Source of the DNA: Symbiodinium natans
Taxonomy: Eukaryota > Sar > Dinophyceae > Suessiales > Symbiodiniaceae
Direction: 5' to 3'
Assembly (NCBI GenBank): GCA_905221605.1
Contig: CAJNDS010002139.1
Location: 576,613 to 640,612, forward strand
DNA: 64,000 nt
The notes beneath the pieces are model-generated. The model did not search any database. It was not told the DNA's origin and saw only the letters and a list, made by a program, of their open reading frames with translations. Positions 39,601 through 49,285 of this stretch are shown one piece after another. The position numbers were made by a program, and so were the translations under genes. Position 1 is the stretch's first letter. Each line of letters begins with the position of its first letter.

Positions 39601-42600
39601 TGGTGGCTTGACTCATGTTGTGAGTGCCATGGTGGATGGTTGTCCAAAACACTTTCGAGCAAAGTCCATCAAGCACATCGTTCCGTTGAAGATTGGGTTG
39701 GAGCATTGTCAACATTTGCTCAAGGAGCATGATCCATCGGATACATTGGCTCCCCCGATTCTGAAGGAGAAAGAGGATGGTGTGCCCGATCGGATTGAAG
39801 GTGAAGCGGACAAGGCCTTTGAGGGCCGAGTGTCTGAGGGACCGACCACCGACATGAGCAAAGTTGGACCTCCAGCTGCATGGGTGAAGGAACATGGTGG
39901 CACAGCGAACTGTCCTGCGTGTGGTCCAAAAAGAGGAAAAGCCAACCACAATGCTGAATGCCGAAAACGGTATGATGATTGGTTGAAAGCTCAACGACAA
40001 CGGTTGGAATCGAAAGAACCAACAGAGGAAACTCCAAAAATGGACCAGAGAAGCTCAAAGGATGCGGGGGTGATGGAGTCTGGAAGTGAGCCTTCACTCC
40101 TGAAACGCCCGAAGATCACCTATGAGAGTCGACCAGATCCCAAGTTGGAGGAGAAGCAAAGCGTCCCAACACCTGCGACAGAAGTTGTGGATGTTGACAT
40201 GGAGGATTTTGAGGATCCAAGTTTGCCTTACCAAGGGATTCCAGATGAGGCAATGGAACCTGGATACTTCGAAGGAGAAACTCCCGCTGAGGATGAAGCG
40301 ATCCCAATGGAGGAAGAAAAACCTCAAATGGATGTGGATTCAGTTCCAAATGAGTCCAGTCGAGTTCCCCGGCGTTTAGAGAGTTTAACTTCAGATGTGA
40401 ACTCAGTTCCAGATGAGTCCAATCGAGTTCCCCGGCTGATCAATCGTATTTATTTAGACCCAAGACTCGATGTGCCTCAAGGTCCTATTAAAATGGTAAG
40501 CAGTGACGAGAGTCCGAAGTTGGTACATGTGACCAATTCGATTCTGCTCAACAAGAATAGCACTTTCCCGGAGTCCATGAAGGTGTGTGGATCCCAAGTT
40601 TGGCTGGCAAGACCCACGAGTGTTCTGTCTGAGATAGATGGATGTCCATTAGATGTGGATAAAACAGTGGAAGGCCGGCGAACTGAGCTGCAGAGTATGA
40701 CTGCTCACAAAGCAGGGAGAGTGGTTGGAGCAGACGAGGCTCAGAAGTTTGCTCGTCAGCATGGGATAAAGATCATCCCAACCCGATGGGTCATAGGCCC
40801 AAAGGTGGTGAATGGCAAGGAAGCTGTGAGAGCTCGGTGTGTGGTGCAAGACATCGCAAAGGGGAGCACAGCATCATCTTTAGGACTGAGTGCTACGACT
40901 CCTTCTTTAGAAGCGTTACGGACGCTTTTGGCCATTGCTTCGGTAGATGCTATGGATATCGCAACTTTGGATGTTAGCACTGCATTCTTGCATTCCCCCC
41001 TTCCGAAAGGATCGAAGGCGATTATCCAATTGCCCAAGGATGTTTCCGCCTGCAAGGACTATTATGTCCCGGTGTTTATGATTCTGGATCAAGCCATGAA
41101 TGGTTTGAGAGTTGCCGCCAAAGCTTGGAACTTGAAGCTGGCGACAGTTGTGAAGAAAGTTGGGTTGAAGCAATGCCCAACGGAACCTTCCGTCTTCGAG
41201 GGCACTGTGAGAGGGAAAAGATTCCTCATGTTGTGCTATGTGGACGATTTGATTCTGTGTGGCACTAGAGATGCCATTCGGTTGGTGACCGACACCCTGA
41301 ACGGAGAGTTGAAGATCAAGGAAACGGGTCGAATCACTTCCACTGGTGGAAAGATCACCTTTTTGGGGCGAGAGATTGAGAGACAAGGGAGTCATCTCAG
41401 GATGCGAGTGCCCCCGGCATACTTAGATGCCCTGTTCGAGACAGAGTTCTGTAAGGACCTGAAGGTGGTTACTGCTCCTCCGGACATCGTGAAAACGGTC
41501 GAGAAGGGCAGAGCAAGTGGTTCGGATCCTGAGTTGAGTGACACTGCAGCTGCGAGGTACAGAGCAGTACTTGGCCGGATTGCATGGTGGGGTCAGTCGA
41601 GACCTGACCTGAGTAGGTGGATGTCCATTCTTTCGCAAGGACAGTCCAAGCCAACAGCATGCTTTGAGCAAGCATTGCGACAAGTGATTAGGTTCCTAAA
41701 GGGACAATACCATGCATGGCAGTACTTTGGCCCTGATGGGAATGTACCGGACAGTGGGCCGGCGCAGCTGGAAGTGTATGCGGATGCCAGTTGGGCACCC
41801 CAAGCGTCGTTAGGACGAAGATCTGTGTCGGGCATAGCCATCTTTTATAGAGGATGCCTGATCAAGGGAATCTCTCGAGTTCAAGGGTGTGTATCGCTGA
41901 GTTCTTGTGAAGCCGAGTTGAGAGCCATCTTGACTGCGGTACAGGAGAGTGAGGGACTTGCGACTTTGATCGGTCAGTTGGCCGAGTCAGATGTCACGAT
42001 CCGATTGCACACTGACAGTTCCTCAGCGAGAGCGGTTTTGCTAAACCGTGGGTTGAGTAGGCGAGTTCGCCACTTAGACATCGCTGTCTGCTATCTTCAG
42101 GAGCGGATACAGGAAGCTCAGACCTTGAAGGTCATTTGGTGCCCGACAGCGGGAATGATCGCTGACGTTCTTACAAAGTGCTTGAGTCAAGTGACATTCT
42201 GTCAGCACCAGCAAGCTATGGGTATATACCCTGGTGAAGATGTGCAGCAGGTGTGGAGGATCTGTGGAATCCGACCAAGGGTTGGAGTTCAGGCATGCCA
42301 GTGTGCCGAGGCAACTGGATGCAGTGTGGAGCAAGTTGGATCGTTGAAAAGTGTGAAAAAGTGTGGCGAAGTTTTTGAAAATTTCCACCTTAGAAGTCCC
42401 GAAACCCTTCGTGAAGACTCTTCCCCTGAGGTTCAAGAAATGGATTTATGGTCCAACCGCAAAAGCTTTGGTTCAAGCACCACGGAAGCTAGCCCTAGCC
42501 TGGAGCCTGTACCTTTGGTGAAGGACAGGAAAATGGCAGCTGAAGACAGCAGGAAGGGTGAGCAGGGTGCTGAGATGAAAAGCCCCTTTTGGTGTAAGGT

Positions 42601-44248
42601 TTGCAAATGGTTGTTCAGATCCGAGCATGCTGCCGGGTTGAGCTGGGATGAAAGTGGCAAGCCCAAGTGCGAAAAGTGCAAACAGACTGTGACAGTCTCT
42701 GGCACGGATGCAAGCCATGCATTCCATCTCCGAGAGGCAGAGAAGGAGCGCCGAGCTGCTGGAAAAAGGGGTGATAAAGGTGAAAGCCGAGGCTCAGGCC
42801 AAGCTGCACCGAAACCCAAGGCCATGCCGAAGGTGATTGAACGGATGGTCGACGTGTTTCCGGAGCTGGCGGATCCAGAGCCGCCGAAGTGGTTCGGTGA
42901 TGTGTCATGGAGTATCTGCCGGCGCGGAACTCCAGTGGATGAGCTAGAGCTCAAGGACGTGGTAGGCACGCTATCCGACAAGGATATGTTGCGCTATCAA
43001 AGCTCATACGAGAAGCTGGTGAAGCCCATCCAGGAGGTGTGTGAGCTACAGGAGAAACCCACGAAGATCTTCGGAATCTTGGATGTCCGTGGACAGATTG
43101 GTGGCAAGGCCATCATCTGGGAGATGGCAGTGAATGAAGGAGGACTGTACATGGAAGTACCGCCGGGAACGTGTGGCCTGGCGATGTTGAGCTTCGTGAG
43201 GTACTTGAAGAGAAAAGGGATAGTCCCTGTTTTGCTTCTGGGTGAGCACCAGGACCTCGGAGTCTTGCGGATGGTGGATCTGTTGTGCATGCTACCCATT
43301 TTGGGAGCAGAGAGGATCATGGAGGATGAAGCTGAGAGCTCGTATTATCCCCCATGGGTGTTGCGCTGGAAGAGAAGTGCAAAGGAAGGATCCTTGGTGT
43401 TTAAGGAACTGGTGGAGCGAGTGCGAGTGATTTCGATGTTGTCGTGTGATACACTTCGGATTCACGAGCCGGAGCTGAGGGAGAGACCAGTCCCCAAGTG
43501 GTCGTTTGTGGCCTACAGCCACTACAGATCCGTGATGGAGTCTGTTGCAGGATTCTTGGAGGACCTGGAGAAAAAGAAAGAGGAGATCACCGACACGCAG
43601 AGGGCGGCAAGCTGGAAGAAGGTGGTTGCGAGTGAGACTCGAAGCGGTGTTGTGTGGATCTGCAAGTGTAAGTGGCACTTGCCGACCGACTATGTGGTGA
43701 GGTTCAACTTGACGTTGCCTGCCGACATGTGGCAGCAAGCCTTTGGGATCATGGGTGAGAATGTTGGGAAACTCGAGAAGGAGGAAAAGGACCTGAAGCG
43801 GATCCTCAAGGCTGCAGCGGAACAGCAAGACCGAGAGTTCGAGGAAGCTGAGCGAAAGCGCAAGCGCATCGCCGACCTGTCAGCTGCCGAGGAAGAAGCT
43901 GCTAAGAGAGCAAAGCTGGAAGGCGAAGCGGTTCGCTCGCCTGTGTCAGTTGTACCATCTGAGTTGGATGCAGCAGCTATCGCGCAGATTGCTGAGCGTG
44001 TGAAGGCAAGCTTTAGTGTTGCCGATTTGGAGCTGATGTTGGAAGAGAAGAAGAGAAAGGTTGGAGACCAGCCAACTGAGAGGCCTGCGGAGACGCCAGC
44101 TGAGCCTAGCCGATCTTCGCAGGATGTGATGATGGAAACGAGGACGGCTGAGTTGGCGGAGATGAAGGAAGCCGCCAAGGAGCGCCGCGCCAAGTTGATG
44201 GAGTCAACTGGAGCTGGCGAGAAGAAGGGCGAAGAGGATGAAGAATGA
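36605..44248 (+). CDS. Ty1/copia Gag-Pol polyprotein with long C-terminal extension
   Basis: One ORF (open from 36539, about 2547 codons) makes all retrotransposition proteins. Gag has a Gln-rich coiled N-terminus, a helical core (~130-350) and a CX2CX4HX4C knuckle (C408-C421) in a Lys/Gly-rich tract. The protease has D579 in LIDSGASVTV. Integrase has a compact zinc motif (H751, H756, C763, C766) and the DDE triad D791, D862, E897 (the last spacing is 34 residues between). RT has D1456 in ATLDVSTAFLH and YVDD at 1545-1548. RNase H has D1727 in VYADASWA, then SSCEAEL, HTDSSSAR and ADVLTK (~1853). A tail of about 690 residues then follows with a CX2CX21CX2C ribbon (1997-2025), an unassigned folded region, and a charged coiled coil (EEAERKRKRIADLSAAEEEA). 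The usual copia product ends soon after ADVLTK. The initiator is uncertain; 36605 is GTG. Confidence 0.9.
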   Translation: MVTPSQTSPDVQGLTRQVRELESMMQQLVVQQQQFMQTMTSSMVQQQQQHQQWMIQQHQQQQPQQQQQVNPPLPQDGVPENMPSSSSGCQGASPVGTPAKGTQLFRMASPSPPLRPPPLEQERERDVFARSDKWLPSLPTIDFSSWKDRISEALGFLTWMEKLTSWVGLGSEVFPNELMHAVKTQEESRLKQDRLTVEQQKRSTRLMHILRQTFANHEKSSLILQTYVESESTYQQSGFVALRLLAKEFCLKSRAECLFFRSQLVNQTVKAPSIPEIIRKIEHELNKYTKLLNSLDPDVHAGGLQIQEADSVMVLLRSLPDRCRSHCLLHGDSESFEDLKRVALKFEVQQRVWSEAPGTKLQPFRDPNEGKGNEGKPKGKGKEQKGKRESSKGAGKRASSQNKKDVECYVCGGKGHYARDCWYKEGDSGKKPNSPNAKAKAKAKGDPKKKPEKGKPKGKGKGKGKTVAEVSQEGESSDYQLTGGEWNEPESEARVESVLQPLEGLLDEVRKEWIPRSTDEIDWSWEVETRVRIAELEHRISTDLSQMLPSKSVRSLMKPPMNQVKSMEKDDASKWWLIDSGASVTVIAKRYLDEFQILDRKALGPNERYSAANDTPVNVFERVRIRALLPMYEGKQYLGLTSVCVTGVVADVAHNILSTEQMVNTGWEVKFTRREISLRHEKKGVMGYGVSWAGCPWIYLQGDAGKRKKVTFGRTEVRPMDVDDGQRPMEVDQMQSVQSMTKKKQEEMELHRMRGHIPFSSECPHCRMTRGTTQHRRTKDAQDRPVALQADFCFINLVTGTFAKDQPTAPNMKVLVMTEMSTRMIGCLLVGTNADNTSSWIRYWMNAFGLDIAGSAVLLRTDSETAVSALIKRANLGIRIVTQRAPPQGHEAVGGVERAVRTLKELFSTVRLDLRAQGFDLKRSPRAFEFGLIYCAAMHNHHAAAFDGKKSPQELVLQRSLHECGSSLIGATVLAELPDSMKTTALSRFVEAAYVYPEVGGLTHVVSAMVDGCPKHFRAKSIKHIVPLKIGLEHCQHLLKEHDPSDTLAPPILKEKEDGVPDRIEGEADKAFEGRVSEGPTTDMSKVGPPAAWVKEHGGTANCPACGPKRGKANHNAECRKRYDDWLKAQRQRLESKEPTEETPKMDQRSSKDAGVMESGSEPSLLKRPKITYESRPDPKLEEKQSVPTPATEVVDVDMEDFEDPSLPYQGIPDEAMEPGYFEGETPAEDEAIPMEEEKPQMDVDSVPNESSRVPRRLESLTSDVNSVPDESNRVPRLINRIYLDPRLDVPQGPIKMVSSDESPKLVHVTNSILLNKNSTFPESMKVCGSQVWLARPTSVLSEIDGCPLDVDKTVEGRRTELQSMTAHKAGRVVGADEAQKFARQHGIKIIPTRWVIGPKVVNGKEAVRARCVVQDIAKGSTASSLGLSATTPSLEALRTLLAIASVDAMDIATLDVSTAFLHSPLPKGSKAIIQLPKDVSACKDYYVPVFMILDQAMNGLRVAAKAWNLKLATVVKKVGLKQCPTEPSVFEGTVRGKRFLMLCYVDDLILCGTRDAIRLVTDTLNGELKIKETGRITSTGGKITFLGREIERQGSHLRMRVPPAYLDALFETEFCKDLKVVTAPPDIVKTVEKGRASGSDPELSDTAAARYRAVLGRIAWWGQSRPDLSRWMSILSQGQSKPTACFEQALRQVIRFLKGQYHAWQYFGPDGNVPDSGPAQLEVYADASWAPQASLGRRSVSGIAIFYRGCLIKGISRVQGCVSLSSCEAELRAILTAVQESEGLATLIGQLAESDVTIRLHTDSSSARAVLLNRGLSRRVRHLDIAVCYLQERIQEAQTLKVIWCPTAGMIADVLTKCLSQVTFCQHQQAMGIYPGEDVQQVWRICGIRPRVGVQACQCAEATGCSVEQVGSLKSVKKCGEVFENFHLRSPETLREDSSPEVQEMDLWSNRKSFGSSTTEASPSLEPVPLVKDRKMAAEDSRKGEQGAEMKSPFWCKVCKWLFRSEHAAGLSWDESGKPKCEKCKQTVTVSGTDASHAFHLREAEKERRAAGKRGDKGESRGSGQAAPKPKAMPKVIERMVDVFPELADPEPPKWFGDVSWSICRRGTPVDELELKDVVGTLSDKDMLRYQSSYEKLVKPIQEVCELQEKPTKIFGILDVRGQIGGKAIIWEMAVNEGGLYMEVPPGTCGLAMLSFVRYLKRKGIVPVLLLGEHQDLGVLRMVDLLCMLPILGAERIMEDEAESSYYPPWVLRWKRSAKEGSLVFKELVERVRVISMLSCDTLRIHEPELRERPVPKWSFVAYSHYRSVMESVAGFLEDLEKKKEEITDTQRAASWKKVVASETRSGVVWICKCKWHLPTDYVVRFNLTLPADMWQQAFGIMGENVGKLEKEEKDLKRILKAAAEQQDREFEEAERKRKRIADLSAAEEEAAKRAKLEGEAVRSPVSVVPSELDAAAIAQIAERVKASFSVADLELMLEEKKRKVGDQPTERPAETPAEPSRSSQDVMMETRTAELAEMKEAAKERRAKLMESTGAGEKKGEEDEE

Positions 44249-44976
44249 ACTGAGATGCTAAGTGATCTCAGTGGTTGGGTGGGTGAGTGAAACCCGCAGC
44301 CATTTTTTTGGAAGCCATGGCCGCGTTGCCGCCATGGAGCGCCCGCGATTTTTCTGGTTAGTGTGAGCCCTTGTTTCAGTGCATGAGAAGTTTGCAAAGA
44401 GGAGGCAAAATGATGATGAAACTCAACGAGGGACTCTATAGCCCCTTCTGCAAGGCGTCTGATTGCCACCTCTGAAGACGTTTTTGGCTGATGGTACGCT
44501 GGAAGAAGCGAAACTATGAAGCCAATCTTTTCCTGAAGGATCAGCTAGCCGATGCTAGTTGGTGAGTTTGGTGACCTGGAAGATGCGAGACTGAGGAGGA
44601 GTACCACGACAAGGTCGAGTGCTGAGTGGGAAACATCTGAAGCTTGCATTAATTCGTTTTCACGTGTTTGTCACCACGAACTCTTGGATTCGTTCCAAGA
44701 CAACCCTGCCCCAGTGCAGGTGGATGCAAGTTTAATTCGTTTTTCACGTGTTTGGACAACGAACTCTTGGGTTACCAGTGATGTGGACCCAGGACAACCT
44801 GCCTGATGGTGGGATCTTGCATGAGTTTTAAGTTTGATGTCAGAGATCGACTGGTGTGTTGTTTGTTTCGTTTGGTGGCGAGTACGCACCAAGGGAATGT
44901 GGCCAGGGCATCCCCTTAGTGTTGAAGTGCCGAGCTGGGCTTGGACTTCAGATCTTTGACATGAACCCTCAGCAAA
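44249..44976 (+). other. 3' non-coding region of the copia element
   Basis: About 730 bp between the polyprotein stop and the polypurine tract. An internal duplication of about 45 bp ('ttcgtttttcacgtgtttg ... cgaactcttgg') lies at about 44650-44690 and 44734-44772. No further gene is seen. Confidence 0.5.
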
Positions 44977-44986
44977 ATGCGGGGGG
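44977..44986 (+). promoter_or_regulatory. Polypurine tract
   Basis: The purine-rich AATGCGGGGGG run lies directly before the 3' LTR start (TGGAAG at 44987), the position where plus-strand DNA synthesis is primed in LTR retrotransposons. Confidence 0.6.
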
Positions 44987-45360
44987 TGGAAGATTGTGGC
45001 TGATCAGTGATGTTTTTGTCATGTTTTGGATCAGCTTGTATAGGTTTGTTTTGCTTCGGAGTGATTGGGAATCCGTGTGATCCCATCCTCGATGGTTTAT
45101 GCCTCGTTGATTTCCAAGGAAATCATACGAGTGTGTTTTTGCCCAATACGCTATTTAAAGTGAGTGTGCAGTGTGTAGGAACTTCGTTCTGAAGCTGAGT
45201 TTAAGCTCACAAGAGAGAATTCGTTTAGTTTGTGCACTTCGTGACTTTTGGCTCAAGTGGCTCTGACTGTGAAAAAGAGAGAGTTGTCCGCACTTGTGTG
45301 AGAGGTCAGGGTTCGTGCTTTCAAGGGAAAAGGTACCAGAGGGACCTTCGGTTTTTCACG
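44987..45360 (+). repeat. 3' LTR
   Basis: This 374-bp LTR starts TGGAAGATTG and ends at TTTTTCACG, followed by the TCTTC duplication. It contains 'cgctatttaaagtgag' (about 45148), a possible TATA-like element, and TTTTGGCTCAAG at 45246. Most of it (45006-45360) is the reverse complement of 35596-35948. Confidence 0.8.
45246..45257 (+). other. Spliced-leader-like 12-mer in 3' LTR
   Basis: TTTTGGCTCAAG matches the 3' end of the dinoflagellate spliced leader as I remember it. It sits inside the LTR in the sense direction. Confidence 0.4.
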
Positions 45361-45470
45361 TCTTCTCCTCACACCCTCTCGCTCAAAGAAGCTATTTTGG
45401 AGTTTTTTGGCAAAAAAGTTAATTGGTTCATAAGACTTCCCTACTACACCTCTTTGTCCGATATGCTTGC

Positions 45471-47662
45471 AACCTGATATGCTGGGAGTCTTCGCTACGT
45501 CTCAGCTCAGTCATGTGTCGGTTCCTCCCTGCTGTGCTCTTTAGACTGGCCTGTGGGCACCCCATTTACTGTACATGCGGAACGGACCACAGGGCCGTCA
45601 TGGCGGCGCACCGATCGTTGGGCAGCCAAGATAGGGTTGCAGATCCTGGCATGTCCGTACGGAGGGCCTTTTCCCCCAAAGCACATATCCTTATGAAGAT
45701 GCAGTAACGATCCCATTTTTTCGGCGCCTCTTTTTGTTGCAATTTTGGCCGCGTCACGGCGCTTCTCTCGGTAATCTGCAACTTGGGATGGCGCGGTGTC
45801 ACGTTGCAATGATGCGCCGGCATGTAGGGGCTCAAGTCTGAACTGTGGATTGCGGGGTAGTTAGTCGCCTGCGGTTTGGCAGTCATAGGCTGTGTGGCCG
45901 AGGAAACTAGTCCGTCTCTTCATATGGAGCGCCTCGTTCCACTCTTGGTGCTTGTCAGGCCCCCAGGATGCACAACCACAGCAGTGCACGGCAACAGGCA
46001 CCTTCATGAGTGTCCAGTGGATGCATTGCGTTGCATTCTCTTTGATGTCTGTACCGTTTGCCTGAGTTTGTGGTGCATAATTGAGCCGCACGAGGGCCTC
46101 TCGGAGCCTGAACTGAACAGGCGTCTCTTTGGCGACAACATTAGTCTACGTGGGGCTGTCGTTATGCTCGCCTCCCTCACGTGGCACCTGCCGTTGAGTA
46201 GTCCTGCCCTGTCGTCCTTGTACGAGGCGGCGACAGCGCCGCGGTCTGCAGGCGTTGGAGCAGCATCATTGGTGCTTGGGCTTCACGCAGGCGTTTTGTG
46301 ACCTCAGCGTCCGTCTTCCCTAGTACCCAGCGCCCAGCGAATGTGACACGGTTTAATTGTACCCACCTCTCGATCAGGCTCCACGTCCCTGACTTGCTTG
46401 ATCTAGGTGTCGCGAGAATGCGGAACAATGCCCTGCTCTTCTTCCAGCGCAGGAGACCAGGTCTGGACACCACTGGACCTGGGGTAGGGCTGCAGAGGTC
46501 CAACATGCCACGTGAGGGCGCCCGCACTCATACGGCAGCTGGAGCCTTCTTGGATTTCTGGCGCGTGCGGTCTTCAGGGTTGAGTTGTATCTATTGCTCG
46601 GTGACGCTGTCCGGACAGGTCAAGTCCTTGGACCTGACCCAGAGAGGGCTCCTGCAGTTGCGCGCTAAGGTTGCCAGCCCATTCACTTCACAGTAGTGAG
46701 CCCTCGCTAAATGCGCCCACGCTGGGGGAGCATATCTGGTGGCTCGGTGATCTACCAAAGGCCTACCAAAGGCTTGCGGCTGGCCCCGCAGAGTGCCGAG
46801 GAGGGGCCTTTCAATGGGTGGGGGGGGGGGACACTCAGGTACGTGAGGGCGCCCGCACTCACACGCCTGAGCTAAACCTTCTCACGGGGAAAATGATCAC
46901 ATTCATTAGTGCCAGACTCATTGCTGATGTCGAGGCTTGCTATAGGCATGGCGCACCTTCACATGGCTTCTTCACAACCACGGCTCAAAGTGAGCAGCGC
47001 CCGACTGCCCCTTGGAGTGTAGTAGGTCAGCTTGACATGGCGGCTCCTTGATCATCGGTGGCAGTCTCTACACTGCTGTAGTAAACGGAGGCGGCGACAG
47101 TGATTGGGCACGGTGCTATCCTTATGAGCATCTTGAAATATTTTCGGGTGAGCCAATCATGGAGGGCGACACCTACACTTGCAGATCGGGCTGGATCATG
47201 CTCACAAAGCTCTTGGTCCTACAGGGCATCAGGAGCACTATGACTGCCAATGGGCAACCATACCAACGGATAGTCACGGCTGTCGGATTAGCTGAGCTCG
47301 CGCATTCGGTGGGTTGCCATGTTTCGGCGCCCGCCTGGACCACAACAAACGGCGGTCTTGGAGTGGGCAAGACCCATCATTGCGCAAAGCCAGACGGATT
47401 TTCCGCTATACTTGATCAAGGCCCACCTTGCAACACCTTCTGCTGGCTTGGCGGTTCACGGATAGTCGAGCCGCACTGCTCTTACAAGCGGTCTCTGAGG
47501 CGGTTCCCCAAACTCCAAACCGATGCCATCATCCTTGAGTGGGTAGCCTGCTTTCTTGATGAACGCATTGCTACCGATATTCTTGAGCACCTTGATGACG
47601 AGATGACGCATCTGCTTGAGGATAATGTTGACTTCGCATTAATAAACCCCCCCCCTCATTGA
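45471..47662 (+). other. Unassigned open frames
   Basis: Four plus frames follow one another: 45876-46301, 46298-46696, 46671-47051 and 47048-47662. They share no recognised domain. The last (204 codons) looks most protein-like (ILDQGPPCNTFCWLGG, ending NVDFALINPPPH just before a C run). A near-perfect 26-bp repeat beginning 'acgtgagggcgcccgcact' occurs at about 46510 and 46839 near the ends of two frames. This may be a decayed gene or repeat read through several frameshifts. Confidence 0.25.
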
Positions 47663-47725
47663 TCAATCTCTCCGGCCAGGGCCTCCTCAATAGTATCCGC
47701 CTAAAAACTGGTAGGACGTAGTATT

Positions 47726-47752
47726 AGTTTTAGTATTAGGTAGTAGTACCAC

Positions 47753-47806
<54 letters not shown>

Positions 47807-47808
47807 GA
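47726..47808. repeat. (AGT)n microsatellite
   Basis: About 25 copies of 'agt' pass into 'agg' units. The flanks (47663-48250) contain 'tttagggttgaggggcgaag', degenerate telomere-like words, and two related phrases ('gcgggattttacaattg' and 'gtcggattttacaattg'). No gene is seen up to 48250. Confidence 0.9.
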
Positions 47809-48250
47809 GGAGGAGGTTGAGGGGTGAGGGTTCAGGCCCTAATTAGGGGTTTAGGGTTGAGGGGCGAAGCTTATAAGTTTTAGCTAATAACATAACATCA
47901 CCCGTAAAACCCGGATTTCCCGGGTCGGATTTTACAATTGTGGCGGGCTACACTATTGTGTTCCGGCAGCGGGATTTTACAATTGCGGGTGGATCCACTA
48001 ATGTGAAGTCAACATTAATGCCCAGGAAGGTAGTGACTCCGAACTCTAGACTTCGTGGCGGTTAAAACCAGATGGCTGCCTCGTCAGTACGTGACGCTTC
48101 TTGCCACACATTGCTTGCAAGAGCTGCGGTGCAGGAAACCTAGCTTTCTCGCGATGTGTTTCGTCTTCTGCGGATGGCTCTCAGGCAAGACTGCCCAGTC
48201 TTCCTCTCCCTTGCCCCCAGTGTACCGGGTAGGTAGCTGCTCCTTGCGCC

Positions 48251-49285
48251 ATGGCAGCTCGTGAACCCCTCGGTCTCGAGACCCAGCAGCCGCCCACCCT
48301 CGTTGCCCCGCCGCTCATCGCTGGACGGGACAACACATGGCACACCGTCCGCCGTGGCAACGCGGTACTCCCTTTTGTGGTGTCGCGGCCGAATGCTGAC
48401 TGTGGCGAAGCCAATGCTGTGGTACTACTCCTTCCAGGCTGTGGACACTTCTACGTGGAAAACCATTACCCGCTACCTTGGCAAGGAGCCATTGAGCATC
48501 TGTGGAGCAATCTTGCCTTCAAGCGGGCCATTCTCGCTCGCGCTTGGCCCGTAGCGGGCCAGGCTGGTTCCCCACCTGCCTGGATGTTGCCTGACGGCTC
48601 GGACTGGACGAAAGCAGTCTACACCATGGAGATCGTTGCTCTCTTGCAGGCGGCCAAATGTGATGTAAGCCCTCACATCTCCCTGACGACGTATGTCATT
48701 GGCTTGGGCTCTGGTGGAACCATCGTATACCAGATTGCAATCTCAGGAACCCAGCCGGGGTTCCGAGCATGTGTGTGTATGGGCCCCATCCGTCTACCCT
48801 ACCCTTTGCCTGCACCGACCACCGCCGCCACGCAAGTGCTGATATATGGCGGACGCCAGGACGTAGAAGTCTTCCAGCGCAATCTGCGGCATGGCCACTC
48901 GGTGCGAGGCAATACCCGGGTACCCCCAGTTGTCGAATGTCTATCAGAAGACTCGCGCTTCACGGTGTTCAAAGGCTACAACCGCACACAGTACTCATGG
49001 GCTCCCGGCCTTACGGTCCGGCAGGTATTCATCGGCAAGGACCCGGAGCACGTAGTGTGGCCCCAGCTGCTGAGCGACCCTGATTGGATGCTGGCTGATC
49101 ATATTATATTGAGCTCCCGGAGTAGTTGCAAGGGCAAGGCAGAGGCCCCCTTTCTTTCTCCCTTTTGGATGTCCTTGATTTGCGCTTGTCTGCACCTGCA
49201 TTGCAGCCACAAACAGGCGGCCGCTAAGGTATGCAAGCACCTGGGGATTATTGGCTTACTTGAACCTCGCGCGGGCTCAAAGTAA
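48251..49285 (+). CDS. Alpha/beta-hydrolase-like protein
   Basis: This 344-codon frame starts at an ATG in good context (gcgccATGG). It shows a plausible alpha/beta-hydrolase order: an early hydrophobic strand and loop (AVVLLLPGCGHFY, oxyanion-loop position), a nucleophile-elbow-like turn (YVIGLGSGGTIVYQIAI), a late strand with an acid (QVLIYGGRQDVEVF) and a candidate catalytic His (GKDPEHVVWPQL). The G-x-G-S-G-G elbow is compatible with GxSxG. No signal peptide or membrane segment is obvious in the first 40 residues. From about 'LSSR' (near 49120) the frame may run into an intron, since 'tttttgcag' acceptor-like sequence follows at 49346. The 510-codon frame begins 157 bp downstream. Substrate unknown. 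Confidence 0.45.
   Translation: MAAREPLGLETQQPPTLVAPPLIAGRDNTWHTVRRGNAVLPFVVSRPNADCGEANAVVLLLPGCGHFYVENHYPLPWQGAIEHLWSNLAFKRAILARAWPVAGQAGSPPAWMLPDGSDWTKAVYTMEIVALLQAAKCDVSPHISLTTYVIGLGSGGTIVYQIAISGTQPGFRACVCMGPIRLPYPLPAPTTAATQVLIYGGRQDVEVFQRNLRHGHSVRGNTRVPPVVECLSEDSRFTVFKGYNRTQYSWAPGLTVRQVFIGKDPEHVVWPQLLSDPDWMLADHIILSSRSSCKGKAEAPFLSPFWMSLICACLHLHCSHKQAAAKVCKHLGIIGLLEPRAGSK

Larger units (their letters stand above)
35469..45365 (+). mobile_element. Ty1/copia LTR retrotransposon with 5-bp target duplication
   Basis: The element spans 35474-45360 and is bordered by TCTTC at 35469-35473 and 45361-45365. Comparison with the related repeat at 17092-17180, which reads gaacacc-TTTTC-tcaaccc without an insert, supports these limits. 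It comprises a rearranged 5' LTR, a leader, one polyprotein ORF, a 3' non-coding stretch of about 730 bp, a polypurine tract and a 3' LTR. The 5-bp duplication and the Gag-PR-IN-RT-RH order are those of Ty1/copia (Pseudoviridae). The uninterrupted ORF points to a recent insertion, but the 5' LTR is rearranged, so this copy may no longer be transcribed normally. Confidence 0.85.

Noticed and set aside
43690-44469. A 259-codon minus frame opposite the end of the copia ORF
   Set aside because: It is the shadow of the highly charged coiled coil on the plus strand.
35596-45360. A DNA transposon with 353-bp terminal inverted repeats
   Set aside because: The interior is a complete copia polyprotein with a polypurine tract, and the first 19 LTR bases are direct at both ends, so an inverted 5' LTR segment explains the inverted repeat better.
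47048-47662. DNA methyltransferase (PPC and NPPP phrases)
   Set aside because: The two phrases belong to different methyltransferase classes, no SAM-binding motif is visible, and the NPPP phrase abuts a C run that may be a frameshift.
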